Part shown: positions 39,758 through 47,970 of the stretch, one piece after another
Numbering within the stretch: position 1 is the stretch's first letter
How the letters are laid out: every line of letters begins with the position of its first letter
Source: Paenibacillus turpanensis
GTDB taxonomy: Bacteria; Bacillota; Bacilli; Paenibacillales; YIM-B00363
NCBI RefSeq assembly: GCF_011421635.1
Contig: NZ_WTLI01000019.1
Span: forward strand, 54,583 to 118,582
Reading direction: 5' to 3'
Length of the DNA stretch: 64,000 bases
Translations under genes and position numbers: made by a program
The notes under the pieces: generated by a model
Told to the model about the DNA's origin: nothing
Seen by the model: only the letters and a program-made list of their open reading frames with translations
Database searches by the model: none

Positions 39758-41119
39758 TTACGGCGACACCCCACGCAGCTCCTGAAGCATCCGGTTCATA
39801 TCGTCCGGAAGCGGAGCGCGTACGGTCAGCCTCTCGCCGGTCCACGGATGATGCCAGACAAGCTTTTCTCCATGAAGCGCTTGTCTGGATATCATTTGAC
39901 GGCCTCCGCCGTACATTCCATCTCCGGCGAGCGGATGCCCGATATGCGATAAATGCACACGAATTTGATGCGTCCGTCCGGTTTCCAATTGGAGCCGGAC
40001 GAGCGTATAATTATCAAACCTCTCCAGCACTTCATACCTCGTTAATGCCGGTTCGCCGGTTTCACTCACTCTTCGCCGTGTCGGATGATGCCTGTCCTGT
40101 CCGATCGGCAAATCAATTACTCCTTTATCCTGAGCAATCCGCCCTTCCGCAACCGCGATATAAATCCGTTCAATCTGCTTCGACCGCATCGCCTCATCAA
40201 AAACATAATGAGCGAGCTCGTTTTTGGCATAAAGCACCGGTCCGGTCGTTTCTTTATCCAATCTGTGAATATGACGAATGCGAATCCGCTGTCCTGACAT
40301 TTCGTAGTACGACGCAACGCCATGCGCAAGCGTGCCGCGCTGTCCGTGAACGCTCGGGTGAACCTCGTAGCCGGCCGGCTTATTGACGACGAGCGAGAAA
40401 TCATCCTCATACAAAATGTTAAGTTCCATCCAGTCCGGCGGAAACTCCGGCTGCTCCTCGCGGAACAGCTTTAAGCGAAGCTGCTTGCCCTGCTTATCAA
40501 CGCCTTTGGCCGCCATCAGCTTCCCGGCAATTTTCGCCGGAAGCGGCAGCTGCTTCAGGAGTTGATTGACCGGCACGCCGGCCAGCTGATCCGGCAGGCG
40601 CAGCTCCAGCCATTCGCCTTTGCGTCTGCCTCCCCGCGCAAGCGCGGCAAGGACAGGCTGCTCCGGCGCACGCCCCCCTGCGGCCGGGCGACCCTGCCCG
40701 CCGCGTCCCGCGCTCCGGCTAGCGTCCGCTCCGCGCCCATGCGCGGCACCGGCGCCTCCACGGCGGCCACCCGTGCCGCCGTTACCGCCAAAAGCGGCCC
40801 CTCCCGGCGCAGCATCGCCGCGCTTTCGGCCGCCTCGTGTATCCTCTCGGCCGCCGCCGCCCGTTCGTCCGGCCGCTCCAGCACCGGCGCGCTGCCGTCC
40901 TCCTTTGTCCGCGTCATAGCGGTCCGCCGAGCGCTTCCCTTCCGGCTTCGAAACCGGCGCTCCGCCGCGCCTCCCCGCCGGCTTGCCATATTCCACAAGC
41001 CCCGGTTTTCCACTCGGCCCTGCTCCGCGTCCTGTCTCCTCCCGTCTTTTTCCGGAAGCTCGCCCTCCGCCGCCTGATCCGTTCCCGCGATTTGATCTCG
41101 TTCCTTGACGTCCTGCCAT
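39758..41119 (-). CDS. RluA-family pseudouridine synthase with low-complexity N-terminal extension
   Basis: A 453-residue protein. The C-terminal 290 residues are an RluA-type synthase: S4-like RNA-binding part (VPVNQLLKQLPLPAKIAGKLM), NKPAGYEVHPSVHGQRGTLAHGV, the catalytic Asp in HIHRLDKETTGPVLYAKNE, and LETGRTHQIRVHLSHIGHPLAGD. The first about 160 residues are a Gly/Arg/Ala-rich basic low-complexity extension not usual for RluA. GGAG lies 9 nt before the ATG at 41119. The extension resembles the tail of the facing helicase, which suggests that both are tuned for RNA or ribosome contact. RNA target unknown. Confidence 0.88.
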   Translation of the reverse strand: MAGRQGTRSNRGNGSGGGGRASGKRREETGRGAGPSGKPGLVEYGKPAGRRGGAPVSKPEGKRSADRYDADKGGRQRAGAGAAGRTGGGGREDTRGGRKRGDAAPGGAAFGGNGGTGGRRGGAGAAHGRGADASRSAGRGGQGRPAAGGRAPEQPVLAALARGGRRKGEWLELRLPDQLAGVPVNQLLKQLPLPAKIAGKLMAAKGVDKQGKQLRLKLFREEQPEFPPDWMELNILYEDDFSLVVNKPAGYEVHPSVHGQRGTLAHGVASYYEMSGQRIRIRHIHRLDKETTGPVLYAKNELAHYVFDEAMRSKQIERIYIAVAEGRIAQDKGVIDLPIGQDRHHPTRRRVSETGEPALTRYEVLERFDNYTLVRLQLETGRTHQIRVHLSHIGHPLAGDGMYGGGRQMISRQALHGEKLVWHHPWTGERLTVRAPLPDDMNRMLQELRGVSP

Positions 41120-41266
41120 CGTTATGCACTCCAGTCCAATATGAAGAAAATGTGAACAAGCCATACCTTAAGTTGAACCCCAGGTAGGTTCATGCTATCA
41201 TTTCGGTTAGTGCAGTATGTATACGCATATTGAAGCTGCAACCAACGGAAAGGATGTACATGACCT

Positions 41267-41479
41267 ATGGGTTTAGTAGATATAACCAATGTGACCGGCA
41301 CATTTATTGCCGTCAGCATGCTGTTTATACTCGGAATATTCTCGCTTCTCAGCTTCGCCCTCGTTTCCTTCTTCCAGCAAAAAATCCGTAGAGGCTGGCT
41401 GAGCATTTTATGGTCTGTGATCGTCGGAATGGTGTTTTATATGGTTATCGCAAATGTGCTTGTGTACGAATTCAAGTAG
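41267..41479 (+). CDS. Small membrane protein with two helices
   Basis: A 70-residue protein with two membrane helices (about residues 12-36 and 45-67) joined by QQKIRRG, which should face the cytoplasm. AAAGGA precedes the ATG by 12 nt. A strong terminator follows. It may belong to one of the short two-helix families of sporulating Bacilli, but I cannot name one with confidence. Confidence 0.72.
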   Translation: MGLVDITNVTGTFIAVSMLFILGIFSLLSFALVSFFQQKIRRGWLSILWSVIVGMVFYMVIANVLVYEFK

Positions 41480-41494
41480 GCTTGAACCAAACAC

Positions 41495-41548
41495 AAAGAC
41501 CCGCTAAACGAAGATAAACTCTTTCGTTCAGCCGGGTCTTCTTTTTTT
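41495..41548 (+). terminator. Terminator after small membrane protein
   Basis: AAAGACCCGCTAAACGAAG (41495-41513) pairs with CTTTCGTTCAGCCGGGTCTT (41521-41540), then CTTTTTTT. It borders the convergent gene ending at 41547. Confidence 0.88.
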
Positions 41549-42074
41549 ACAGCCCCGTGTTAAAATCCTCTTCCGGAGAATGTCCCTCCAGCGCAAATTC
41601 ATAGTCCTCGATATCGAAAACCTCAACGGGAATTTCCAGCTCAATCACTTTATCTATAAATTCGACCTGATCCGTTAATACGGGCACCTGCGTGCGCAAT
41701 GCCGTCAGCACAATTTCCGTTTCTACCGGGTCGAGCTGCTCTCCGTACTGGGCACTCTCTAAGGAATTTACAATCGTAAAGGTTACATCCTCATTAACTG
41801 GGATCGGTGGGCTGGTCCGCCAAGGCGCCTGCAGTGCACGCTCCACCTTTTTTTTCGTAAACGGCGCTTCAAAAAATCCGATCAGCTCTCCGATCTTTTC
41901 GCGGACAAACTGATCCTCCGCACTGTTCGGCATCACCGGCTCAGCGCCTTCCTTCAATTCATATAGCTCCATAATCGTCGAGTACGGGATGACATATTCC
42001 ACCGGTCGGCCCGGTACGAGCAGCTGCCCGTAGATCGCCACCAAAACCGCCTCTATGACAAAGCGACGCTGCAT
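41547..42074 (-). CDS. Hypothetical protein, unknown family
   Basis: A 175-residue, acidic, soluble protein. It begins MQRRFVIEAVLVAIYGQLL, has a central positively charged patch (FTKKKVERALQAPWR), and ends in acidic strands (EFIDKVIELEIPVEVFDIEDYEFAL). It starts 23 bp after the Lin0512-family gene on the same strand. AAGAGG lies before the ATG. I do not recognise it. Confidence 0.75.
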   Translation of the reverse strand: MQRRFVIEAVLVAIYGQLLVPGRPVEYVIPYSTIMELYELKEGAEPVMPNSAEDQFVREKIGELIGFFEAPFTKKKVERALQAPWRTSPPIPVNEDVTFTIVNSLESAQYGEQLDPVETEIVLTALRTQVPVLTDQVEFIDKVIELEIPVEVFDIEDYEFALEGHSPEEDFNTGL

Positions 42075-42097
42075 CCTCTTTCCCCCATGCTTTCTTT

Positions 42098-42457
42098 CTA
42101 ATAGCCGACTTCGACCGCTGCAACCACCACATAAATCAAGTCGTTCTTATCATCCTTGTCGGGCAGAACTACACCGCTCGTGGTCAGCATGCCGCCGTCC
42201 GTTATCTCCACTTCAACCTCGCCATATGGAAAAGCAGCCTTGACCTGTTCGATATCCACCAAATGCTTATCGCAAGGCACGGCCAGCTTGACCCGAACCT
42301 TCATATTCCGAATTTCATTCCCCGGCAGAACACTGCGAAGACCCGGCATTGAGTTATGGTGAATGGCGTTCTTAACCGCACGGACGGATGCCTTGGTCAC
42401 ATCCTGGCCATGAAGATCCGTACCCATTCCAAGCTGCACAAAAAATAATGTATCCAC
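42098..42457 (-). CDS. Lin0512 family protein
   Basis: A 119-residue protein of the Lin0512 (fatty-acid-binding-like) family. It is recognised by the opening LFFVQLGMGTDLHGQDVTKASVRAVKNAIHHNSMPGL and the GGMLTTSGVVLPDKDDKNDLIYVVVAAVEVGY ending. Length is normal for the family. AAGGAGG precedes the ATG. Role is not established; it is probably co-transcribed with the next two leftward genes. Confidence 0.85.
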   Translation of the reverse strand: MDTLFFVQLGMGTDLHGQDVTKASVRAVKNAIHHNSMPGLRSVLPGNEIRNMKVRVKLAVPCDKHLVDIEQVKAAFPYGEVEVEITDGGMLTTSGVVLPDKDDKNDLIYVVVAAVEVGY

Positions 42458-42508
42458 ACGGACAGCCTCCTTATCTTTTGCTTATCTTATCGGTTTCCCT
42501 GGAAAAAA

Positions 42509-43165
42509 TCAATCCAGAAAGCGCTCTATATCTGTAAAAAGGCGTTCTGCCTCCTCATCCAGACAAATCATATGGCGGGAACGAGGGTACCAGATCAGCT
42601 GCTTTTTCCCTGCAAGCCGTCCGTATATGTAGTTCGCACTGTAAGGGTGTACAATTTGATCCTGTTCACCCTGGACGACTAAGGTCGGAATCCGGATCTG
42701 CGGAAATTCCGGCTTCAACTCACGCACCAGCTGTGTAAATTGCAGAACCGCCCGCAGCGGTGTCGCTTGCTTGACGCTAAGCGAGCGCAGATTTCCATCG
42801 CGGAATTGCCGTACGGCTTCACGCACAAATCTGCCGGGACTGACATAATACACAGCCGTATTCACCAGCACCAGCCGACGCACAGGAAGCCGGTTGGCGG
42901 CGTAAGCGGCGAGCAGGCCTCCCATAGAGAAGCCGATCAAGTCGAATTCTCCATGTTGATCGGCAAGCTCCTTTCCCGCTTCTTCCACACATTGAATCCA
43001 CTCCGTGCGGTGAACCTTTCGCAGCGCCCGAAGATCCCCTTCATGTCCAGGCAGCGTAACCGATTGACAGCGGTGCCCTTTTTGTCCCAGATAAGACGCG
43101 AGCGGATGAAGCTCATAAGGGCCCCCGGTAAAGCCGTGAATCAATAAACAAGCTTTTTGTTCCAT
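42509..43165 (-). CDS. Alpha/beta hydrolase (carboxylesterase-like)
   Basis: A 218-residue alpha/beta-hydrolase resembling small carboxylesterases or monoacylglycerol lipases. The oxyanion segment LLIHGFTGGPYELHPLA is near the N-terminus. The nucleophile elbow is GFSMGG, the acid is probably in GEQDQIVHP, and the His is in SRHMICLD. The start is uncertain: the Met at 43165 fits the fold, and a longer reading to 43237 is possible. Substrate unknown. Confidence 0.85.
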   Translation of the reverse strand: MEQKACLLIHGFTGGPYELHPLASYLGQKGHRCQSVTLPGHEGDLRALRKVHRTEWIQCVEEAGKELADQHGEFDLIGFSMGGLLAAYAANRLPVRRLVLVNTAVYYVSPGRFVREAVRQFRDGNLRSLSVKQATPLRAVLQFTQLVRELKPEFPQIRIPTLVVQGEQDQIVHPYSANYIYGRLAGKKQLIWYPRSRHMICLDEEAERLFTDIERFLD

Positions 43166-43283
43166 TCTCTTCCCAGCCTTCAGCAGCATTTCGATATACC
43201 CAGTATAACCCAATTCCTGCCTTTTTTCCGTTCCCAAAATATGATACAGTAATGTGCAAAGCTTTTGCGGGGAGATGAAGCGC

Positions 43284-43787
43284 TTGACGATGACGACGAC
43301 CTATTTTGAGCTCTTTAAGAACGCGCAGGACGACCAAAGCCAAGACCAATGCAAAATCAAGCTGGAGCAAACCGGGTATTCCGCGTTTTTTCAATTTATA
43401 GAGGATTTTAAGGATTACATCAAGCGTTATGACGACCATCAAATTGGGGAAATAGAGGAGCTTCTCATCAGAGCGAGAAAGCTGTTCCCGGAGCCTAGTC
43501 AATACAGCCCTGCTTGGGCGCACATTTGGGATGAATATACAGCGATGACCGGCCACAAAAACCGGGTGCTTTCTCAAATCCCGGCTTCCGATCGTGAGGG
43601 CGAATGGCAAATCGTCATGGATAACCCTTATACGAACCAGCAGGTCGCCTGCTATCCAAGCCTTTCCTTTCTGGAAGCCGCATACTTATTCGGATACTTC
43701 CGGCCGACCCTGGAAAATAACGAATACATTCGCATGCAAAAGGTAACTCATGCCGTAGTCGAATTCGGCTCGGAGCAAAATCCATAG
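43284..43787 (+). CDS. Hypothetical protein, unknown family
   Basis: A soluble acidic protein of about 165 residues with many aromatic residues (TYFELFKNAQ, FFQFIEDFKDYIKRYDDHQ, YLFGYFRPTLENNEYI). The start is uncertain: GGGGAG is 9 nt before TTG at 43284 and 15 nt before ATG at 43290; ATG at 43275 has no spacing. It is divergent from the hydrolase and followed by a strong terminator. I do not recognise it. Confidence 0.7.
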   Translation: MTMTTTYFELFKNAQDDQSQDQCKIKLEQTGYSAFFQFIEDFKDYIKRYDDHQIGEIEELLIRARKLFPEPSQYSPAWAHIWDEYTAMTGHKNRVLSQIPASDREGEWQIVMDNPYTNQQVACYPSLSFLEAAYLFGYFRPTLENNEYIRMQKVTHAVVEFGSEQNP

Positions 43788-43802
43788 TTTCACGTCACCC
43801 AT

Positions 43803-43838
43803 AAGCGGCTCGCCACTCCGGCAGGCCGCTTTTTTAAG
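43803..43838 (+). terminator. Terminator before bpsA
   Basis: AAGCGGC pairs with GCCGCTT, with inner GCC/GGC, followed by TTTTTAAG. It separates the unknown gene from the polyketide cluster, so bpsA must have its own promoter in 43839-43900. Confidence 0.82.
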
Positions 43839-43919
43839 TATCCCCTGCAGTTCCCCTCTATCGCATAAATTGAATTCCTCCATAGCAAACTAGGGTAAAC
43901 CTAGCAAGGAGGTCCTCAT

Positions 43920-45014
43920 TTGCCTTATGTTTCCGAAGCGGCCAGCGCCGTCCCTTCCCATCCTATAGCGCAGAGCGATGTGAAGGAGCTCGTGCTGCGT
44001 ATGTTCCGCCCCCACTATCCGGGTATTGAAAAACTGATCTCCGTTTTTGATCACAGTGAAATTGAACAGCGTTATTTTTGCGCCCCTTTGGATTGGTATC
44101 CCGAGCCGCATTCCCCGGAGCAGAAGCACCGGATGTATGTGGAGCACGCCTGCCAGCTCGCGGAAGAGGCCGCGCGCCGCTGCCTGCAAAAAGCATCGCT
44201 CGAGCCGGAACACATTGATCATTTGATTTTTGTATCCACAACAGGAACAGCCACGCCAAGCATCGACGCGCATCTATTCAACCGTCTAAGCTTCAAGCGA
44301 AATCTTAAACGTACTCCGATCTGGGGGCTCGGCTGTGCCGGGGGAGCCGCAGGTCTGTCACGCGCCTTGGAGTATGTAAAGGCTTTTCCAACGCACCGCT
44401 GCCTCGTCGTCGCTGTCGAGCTTTGCAGTCTCACCTTTCTGCCGAATGACCGGTCTAAAAGCAACATTGTCGCTACCTGCTTATTTGGAGACGGTGCGGC
44501 AGCCGTTTTGGTGTGCGGCGACGAAACGGAGCCGAAGCGGAGCTCACCTCTGCGACTCGAGCTGCTCGGCTCGCAAAGCACGACGTGGAAGGATTCACTG
44601 GATATCATGGGATGGGACATCGTCGATGAAGGAATGAAGGTCGTTTTCTCGCGAGATATCCCTTCTCTTGTACGTAAGGAAATTCATCCGAATGTCGAGG
44701 AGCTGGTGCATTCCTTCGGAGTGGAAGGTTCCCAGATCCGTAATTACGTGCTTCATCCGGGAGGGATGAAGGTGCTCCAGGCGTACCGCGAAGCGCTGCA
44801 GGCTCCGGACGGCGCGCTTGATGCTTCCGCCGACATTTTGCGGGAATATGGAAATATGTCTTCCTGTACGGTGTTTTTTGTTATGGAGCGCATGCTTTCG
44901 GAAGGAAGGTTTCAGGAAGGTCACGGGATTTTGGGGGCGCTAGGTCCGGGCTTCAGCTCCGAGCTGGTGCTCTTCCATGCAGCGAAAAGCCCTGGGGTCG
45001 ATCAATATCAATAA
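43920..45014 (+). CDS. bpsA: Type III polyketide synthase (BpsA-like)
   Basis: A 364-residue chalcone-synthase-fold enzyme. Catalytic triad is C139 in WGLGCAGGAAGLSRA, H279 in YVLHPGG, and N312 in EYGNMSSCTVFF. B. subtilis BpsA condenses long-chain acyl-CoA with malonyl-CoA-type extenders to triketide alkylpyrones. The start is TTG at 43920, with AAGGAGG 7 nt upstream. It is followed by bpsB and two mutase genes with overlaps. The nearby fatty-acid locus shows acyl-CoA metabolism but is not linked in the sequence. Confidence 0.92.
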   Translation: MPYVSEAASAVPSHPIAQSDVKELVLRMFRPHYPGIEKLISVFDHSEIEQRYFCAPLDWYPEPHSPEQKHRMYVEHACQLAEEAARRCLQKASLEPEHIDHLIFVSTTGTATPSIDAHLFNRLSFKRNLKRTPIWGLGCAGGAAGLSRALEYVKAFPTHRCLVVAVELCSLTFLPNDRSKSNIVATCLFGDGAAAVLVCGDETEPKRSSPLRLELLGSQSTTWKDSLDIMGWDIVDEGMKVVFSRDIPSLVRKEIHPNVEELVHSFGVEGSQIRNYVLHPGGMKVLQAYREALQAPDGALDASADILREYGNMSSCTVFFVMERMLSEGRFQEGHGILGALGPGFSSELVLFHAAKSPGVDQYQ

Positions 45015-45040
45015 CTCAGTAAAGGAGCCTTGAACGAAAA

Positions 45041-45598
45041 ATGAACAGCCAGAGCTTATTTTTTCTGATCGTCCTTGCCATTGTTGTCCTCCAGCGGATG
45101 ATTGAGCTGCGCATTGCGAAAAGCAATGAGGCGAGAGTGACCAAGCTCGGGGGGTATGAGGCGGGCGCCGACCATTACCATTGGTTTTTCATTCTTCACA
45201 GCATATTCCTGATCAGTGTAACGATTGAGACTGCGGCCAAGGGATTTTCGATGCCGGTATGGTGGACGGTTCCGTTTGCGGTTTTTCTTTCTGCACAATC
45301 GCTTCGCGTGTGGTGCATTCGCACGCTTGGGATGTTTTGGAATACGAAAATTATAGTCCTGCCCGGTACCCAACCGATCCGACGAGGTCCTTACCGCCTT
45401 CTCCGTCACCCGAATTATTTGGTAGTCGCGTTAGAGCTCGTGAGCCTCCCTCTCATCTTCGGGGCAACATATACCGCTTTATGGGCCTCGGCAGCCAATA
45501 TCATCCTCCTGCGAAAGAGAATTGCAGTGGAAGAGGACGCATTGGAATCAGCGGCGGCCCAGCATAAGGGAGTTCAAGACCATGTCTCGTTATCGTAA
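45041..45598 (+). CDS. bpsB: Isoprenylcysteine carboxyl methyltransferase-family protein (BpsB/YpbQ-like)
   Basis: A 185-residue membrane methyltransferase of the ICMT-like family, with about four helices. The SAM-binding signature RRGPYRLLRHPNYLVVALELVSLP is at about residues 110-135. In B. subtilis the matching gene lies next to bpsA and O-methylates alkylpyrones. Same position here, 26 bp after bpsA. Its last 17 nt overlap the start of the mutase gene. Confidence 0.9.
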   Translation: MNSQSLFFLIVLAIVVLQRMIELRIAKSNEARVTKLGGYEAGADHYHWFFILHSIFLISVTIETAAKGFSMPVWWTVPFAVFLSAQSLRVWCIRTLGMFWNTKIIVLPGTQPIRRGPYRLLRHPNYLVVALELVSLPLIFGATYTALWASAANIILLRKRIAVEEDALESAAAQHKGVQDHVSLS

Positions 45599-47207
45599 CC
45601 GCCCTTTTATCCATTCCGACGGCTCGCCCATTGCTTCTATATATAAGACCAAAAATCCGGACGAGCACTTTGCTCAAAACATCGGCGATCCGGGAAGCTT
45701 TCCATTCACGAGAGGAATATATCCCGATATGTATCGTGAAAAGCTGTGGACGATGCGCCAGTATTCCGGCTTCGGCGATTCGGAGTCCACCAATTCGCGG
45801 TTAAAGCGTTTGCTGGACAATGGGCAGACCGGTCTCTCGCTTGCCTTCGATTTGCCTACTCAGCTTGGCTATGATGCGGACCACCCGCTCGCTGACGGAG
45901 AGGTCGGAAAGGTTGGACTGGCTGTGAGCACTTTGGCTGATCTGGAGCAAGCACTGGACGGGATCCCGCTGGATCGGGTCAGCTGCTCCATGACCATAAA
46001 CGCCCCCGCTGCAGTGCTGCTGGCCATGGTGATTGCTGTCGCTGAGAAGCAGGGCGTCCCTGCCGATACCTTAAGCGGTACCGTGCAGAACGATATTTTA
46101 AAGGAGTACTGCGCCCGCGGCTTGTACATTTTCCCTGCCGCCCCTTCTCTTCGGCTGGCCGTTGATGTGATGGAATATGCGGCCCATAGGCTGCCGAAAT
46201 GGAACTCCATTTCAGTCAGCGGTTATCATATCCGCGAAGCCGGCGCTACTGCCGCACAGGAGCTTGCCTTTACCTTTGCCAATGCGCTCGCTTATCTTGA
46301 TGAAGGCAGGCGGCGCGGCATCAATGCCGGTGCTCTGCTTCGCAGAATGTCGTTTTTCTTCGCGGCGCATAATTTGCTGTTCGAGGAAGCGGCCAAGTTC
46401 CGTGCCGCACGCAGGCTGTGGGCTAGGCTTGTGCGCGACCGCTACGGCGTAGCCGATGCGGAGCTGCTGCGGCTGCGGTTTCACGCACAGACCGGCGGCG
46501 TCACCTTAACGGCGCAGCAGCCGGACAACAATGTAGCGCGGGTCACCCTGCAAGCGTTAGCTGCCGTCCTTGGCGGTGCGCAAAGCCTGCATACGAATGC
46601 GCCCGATGAAGCAATCGGTCTTCCAACCGAGGAAAATGCGGTTACCGCTCTGCGCATTCAGCAAATTCTCGCCTTGGAGAGCGGTGCGGCGGATACGGTA
46701 GACCCGTTAGCCGGCTCCTACTATGTCGAGGAGCTTACGGATCGGCTGGAAGCGGAAGCTCTGCGGCTCCTAGAACGCATTGACCGTATGGGCGGGAGCT
46801 TAAACGCCATTCGGCTGGGTTGGATGCAGCGGCAAATTGAAAGCTCCGCCTATGCGACCTTTACCCGCATCCAATCCGGCGCACAGCCGATCGTCGGGAT
46901 AAATTGCTTTCAGGAGGATAACGCCTCCTTCTCCGAAGGTCACTTTGCTTCGCAGCAGAACAGCAACACCCATGTCACCGAACAATTCAACCGCCTTCAA
47001 ACGGTAAAACAAAACCGGAATACCGGCAAAGTGCTGAAAGCTCTCGAGAATATACGTGCTACGGCCAAGTCATCCGATAATTTGATGGAGCCGATTGTAG
47101 AGGCAGTAAAGCTCTATGCAACCATAGGAGAAATTTGCGGGGTACTGCGGGAGGAATTCGGGGAACACCGGGAGGAACGAAGTGATGTTACAATCCCAGA
47201 CCTATAA
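45582..47207 (+). CDS. Methylmalonyl-CoA mutase-type large subunit
   Basis: A 541-residue TIM-barrel subunit of a B12-dependent acyl-CoA mutase, with no B12 domain of its own. Residues that tell mutases apart are of the methylmalonyl type: Y61 in MRQYSGF (Phe in isobutyryl-CoA mutase, Ile in hydroxyisobutyryl-CoA mutase) and R179 in ILKEYCARG (Gln in isobutyryl-CoA mutase). The H216 region SVSGYHIREAGAT is also conserved. AAGGGAG lies 9 nt before the ATG at 45582, within bpsB. It should interconvert succinyl-CoA and methylmalonyl-CoA with the next gene's product. Specificity is an inference from two residues. Confidence 0.88.
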   Translation: MSRYRNRPFIHSDGSPIASIYKTKNPDEHFAQNIGDPGSFPFTRGIYPDMYREKLWTMRQYSGFGDSESTNSRLKRLLDNGQTGLSLAFDLPTQLGYDADHPLADGEVGKVGLAVSTLADLEQALDGIPLDRVSCSMTINAPAAVLLAMVIAVAEKQGVPADTLSGTVQNDILKEYCARGLYIFPAAPSLRLAVDVMEYAAHRLPKWNSISVSGYHIREAGATAAQELAFTFANALAYLDEGRRRGINAGALLRRMSFFFAAHNLLFEEAAKFRAARRLWARLVRDRYGVADAELLRLRFHAQTGGVTLTAQQPDNNVARVTLQALAAVLGGAQSLHTNAPDEAIGLPTEENAVTALRIQQILALESGAADTVDPLAGSYYVEELTDRLEAEALRLLERIDRMGGSLNAIRLGWMQRQIESSAYATFTRIQSGAQPIVGINCFQEDNASFSEGHFASQQNSNTHVTEQFNRLQTVKQNRNTGKVLKALENIRATAKSSDNLMEPIVEAVKLYATIGEICGVLREEFGEHREERSDVTIPDL

Positions 47208-47673
47208 TGTAGTGATTGCGAAGACCGGGCTGGACGGACATACACGCGGTGCCGTTTCCATTGTAAAAGGCTTGCGGGAGCTCGGTATGAACGCATGGTT
47301 CACCGGCATTCGCCGAACCCCGGAAGAAATTGCGGAAATCGCAGCGAAAGTGGAAGCGCACTGCATCGGTGTGTCGTTTCATTCCGGCACACATCTTGAG
47401 CAGATGCCCCGGGTGCTGCGGACGCTGGAAGCACGCGGGCTGCACGTGCCGCTTCTGCTTGCCGGAGGGATCATCCCTTCCGCCGATATCCACCGGCTTC
47501 TGGAGATGGGCGTCTCCGGCGTATTTACGCCGGGGGCAAGCATCGCATCAATCGCCCGCTTTATTCAAGATCGCGTGCAGCTCTCCGAAGCCTCACCCTT
47601 TACTCCACAGCGATTTGCCCCGCTTCCGTTAGAAACACCTTTCGCTGCGGATCATTTTTCAGCTTCACATTAA
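47185..47673 (+). CDS. Cobalamin-binding small subunit of split mutase
   Basis: A 162-residue B12-binding domain. The cobalt-ligand motif DxHxxG is D17-G-H-T-R-G in KTGLDGHTRGAVSIVKGL. The base-binding pocket follows in VSFHSGTHLEQMP, and the GG of LLAGGIIPSADIHRLLEMGVSGVFTPG is present. It begins inside the last 23 nt of the large-subunit gene, with GGGAGG upstream, so the two are made in equal amounts. Split subunits are common in isobutyryl-CoA and archaeal methylmalonyl-CoA mutases. No epimerase or MeaB chaperone is nearby. Its 3' end overlaps a convergent gene by 74 nt. Confidence 0.9.
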   Translation: MLQSQTYNVVIAKTGLDGHTRGAVSIVKGLRELGMNAWFTGIRRTPEEIAEIAAKVEAHCIGVSFHSGTHLEQMPRVLRTLEARGLHVPLLLAGGIIPSADIHRLLEMGVSGVFTPGASIASIARFIQDRVQLSEASPFTPQRFAPLPLETPFAADHFSASH

Positions 47674-47881
47674 ACATTTTCAGTTTATGCTCATCCACTT
47701 GTTCAAACAGCCAGCTCTCCGGATCGGAACACCCGGCAGACTGTAGAAAGCGCTCCTTCGCCTCAGCGGCCTCCTCTTCGGAATGCCACCAGCCCACCCC
47801 GTAATAGCCGAGGTCGTAGCTGTTCTTTTGCACAGCTGCCGCAATTTGTCCACTCTCTTTATGCTTCAGTACAAAAGCCAT
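47600..47881 (-). CDS. Small soluble protein, unknown function
   Basis: A 93-residue protein beginning MAFVLKHKESGQIAAAVQKNSYDLGYYGVGWW, with SEEEAAEAKERFLQ helix and a basic C-terminal part. AAAGGAGG lies 9 nt before the ATG at 47881, a very strong start, so the gene is probably real although its 3' end overlaps the mutase small-subunit gene on the other strand. I do not recognise it. Confidence 0.72.
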   Translation of the reverse strand: MAFVLKHKESGQIAAAVQKNSYDLGYYGVGWWHSEEEAAEAKERFLQSAGCSDPESWLFEQVDEHKLKMFNVKLKNDPQRKVFLTEAGQIAVE

Positions 47882-47910
47882 CGTCATTCCCTCCTTTCGC
47901 CGTCTACTAG

Positions 47911-47949
47911 GTAGAAAAAGGCGCAGTCCCGCACGCAGGCTGCGCCTTT
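47911..47949 (-). terminator. Terminator after 2-oxoacid oxidoreductase operon
   Basis: AAAGGCGCAG (47917-47926) pairs with CTGCGCCTTT (47940-47949); on the minus strand TTTTTCTAC follows. It lies 22 bp past the stop at 47971. Confidence 0.88.
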
Positions 47950-47970
47950 CCATCTCTCAAACAACAAATA

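Noticed and set aside
38827..39774. Long open frames on the minus strand (up to 315 codons) opposite the helicase tail
   Set aside because: They are due to the GC-rich repeat region, give low-complexity Ala/Arg or Pro/Arg proteins, and have no binding site.
45582..47673. Reading the mutase as isobutyryl-CoA or 2-hydroxyisobutyryl-CoA mutase because its subunits are split
   Set aside because: The substrate-pocket positions are Tyr and Arg, as in methylmalonyl-CoA mutase, not Phe/Gln or Ile.
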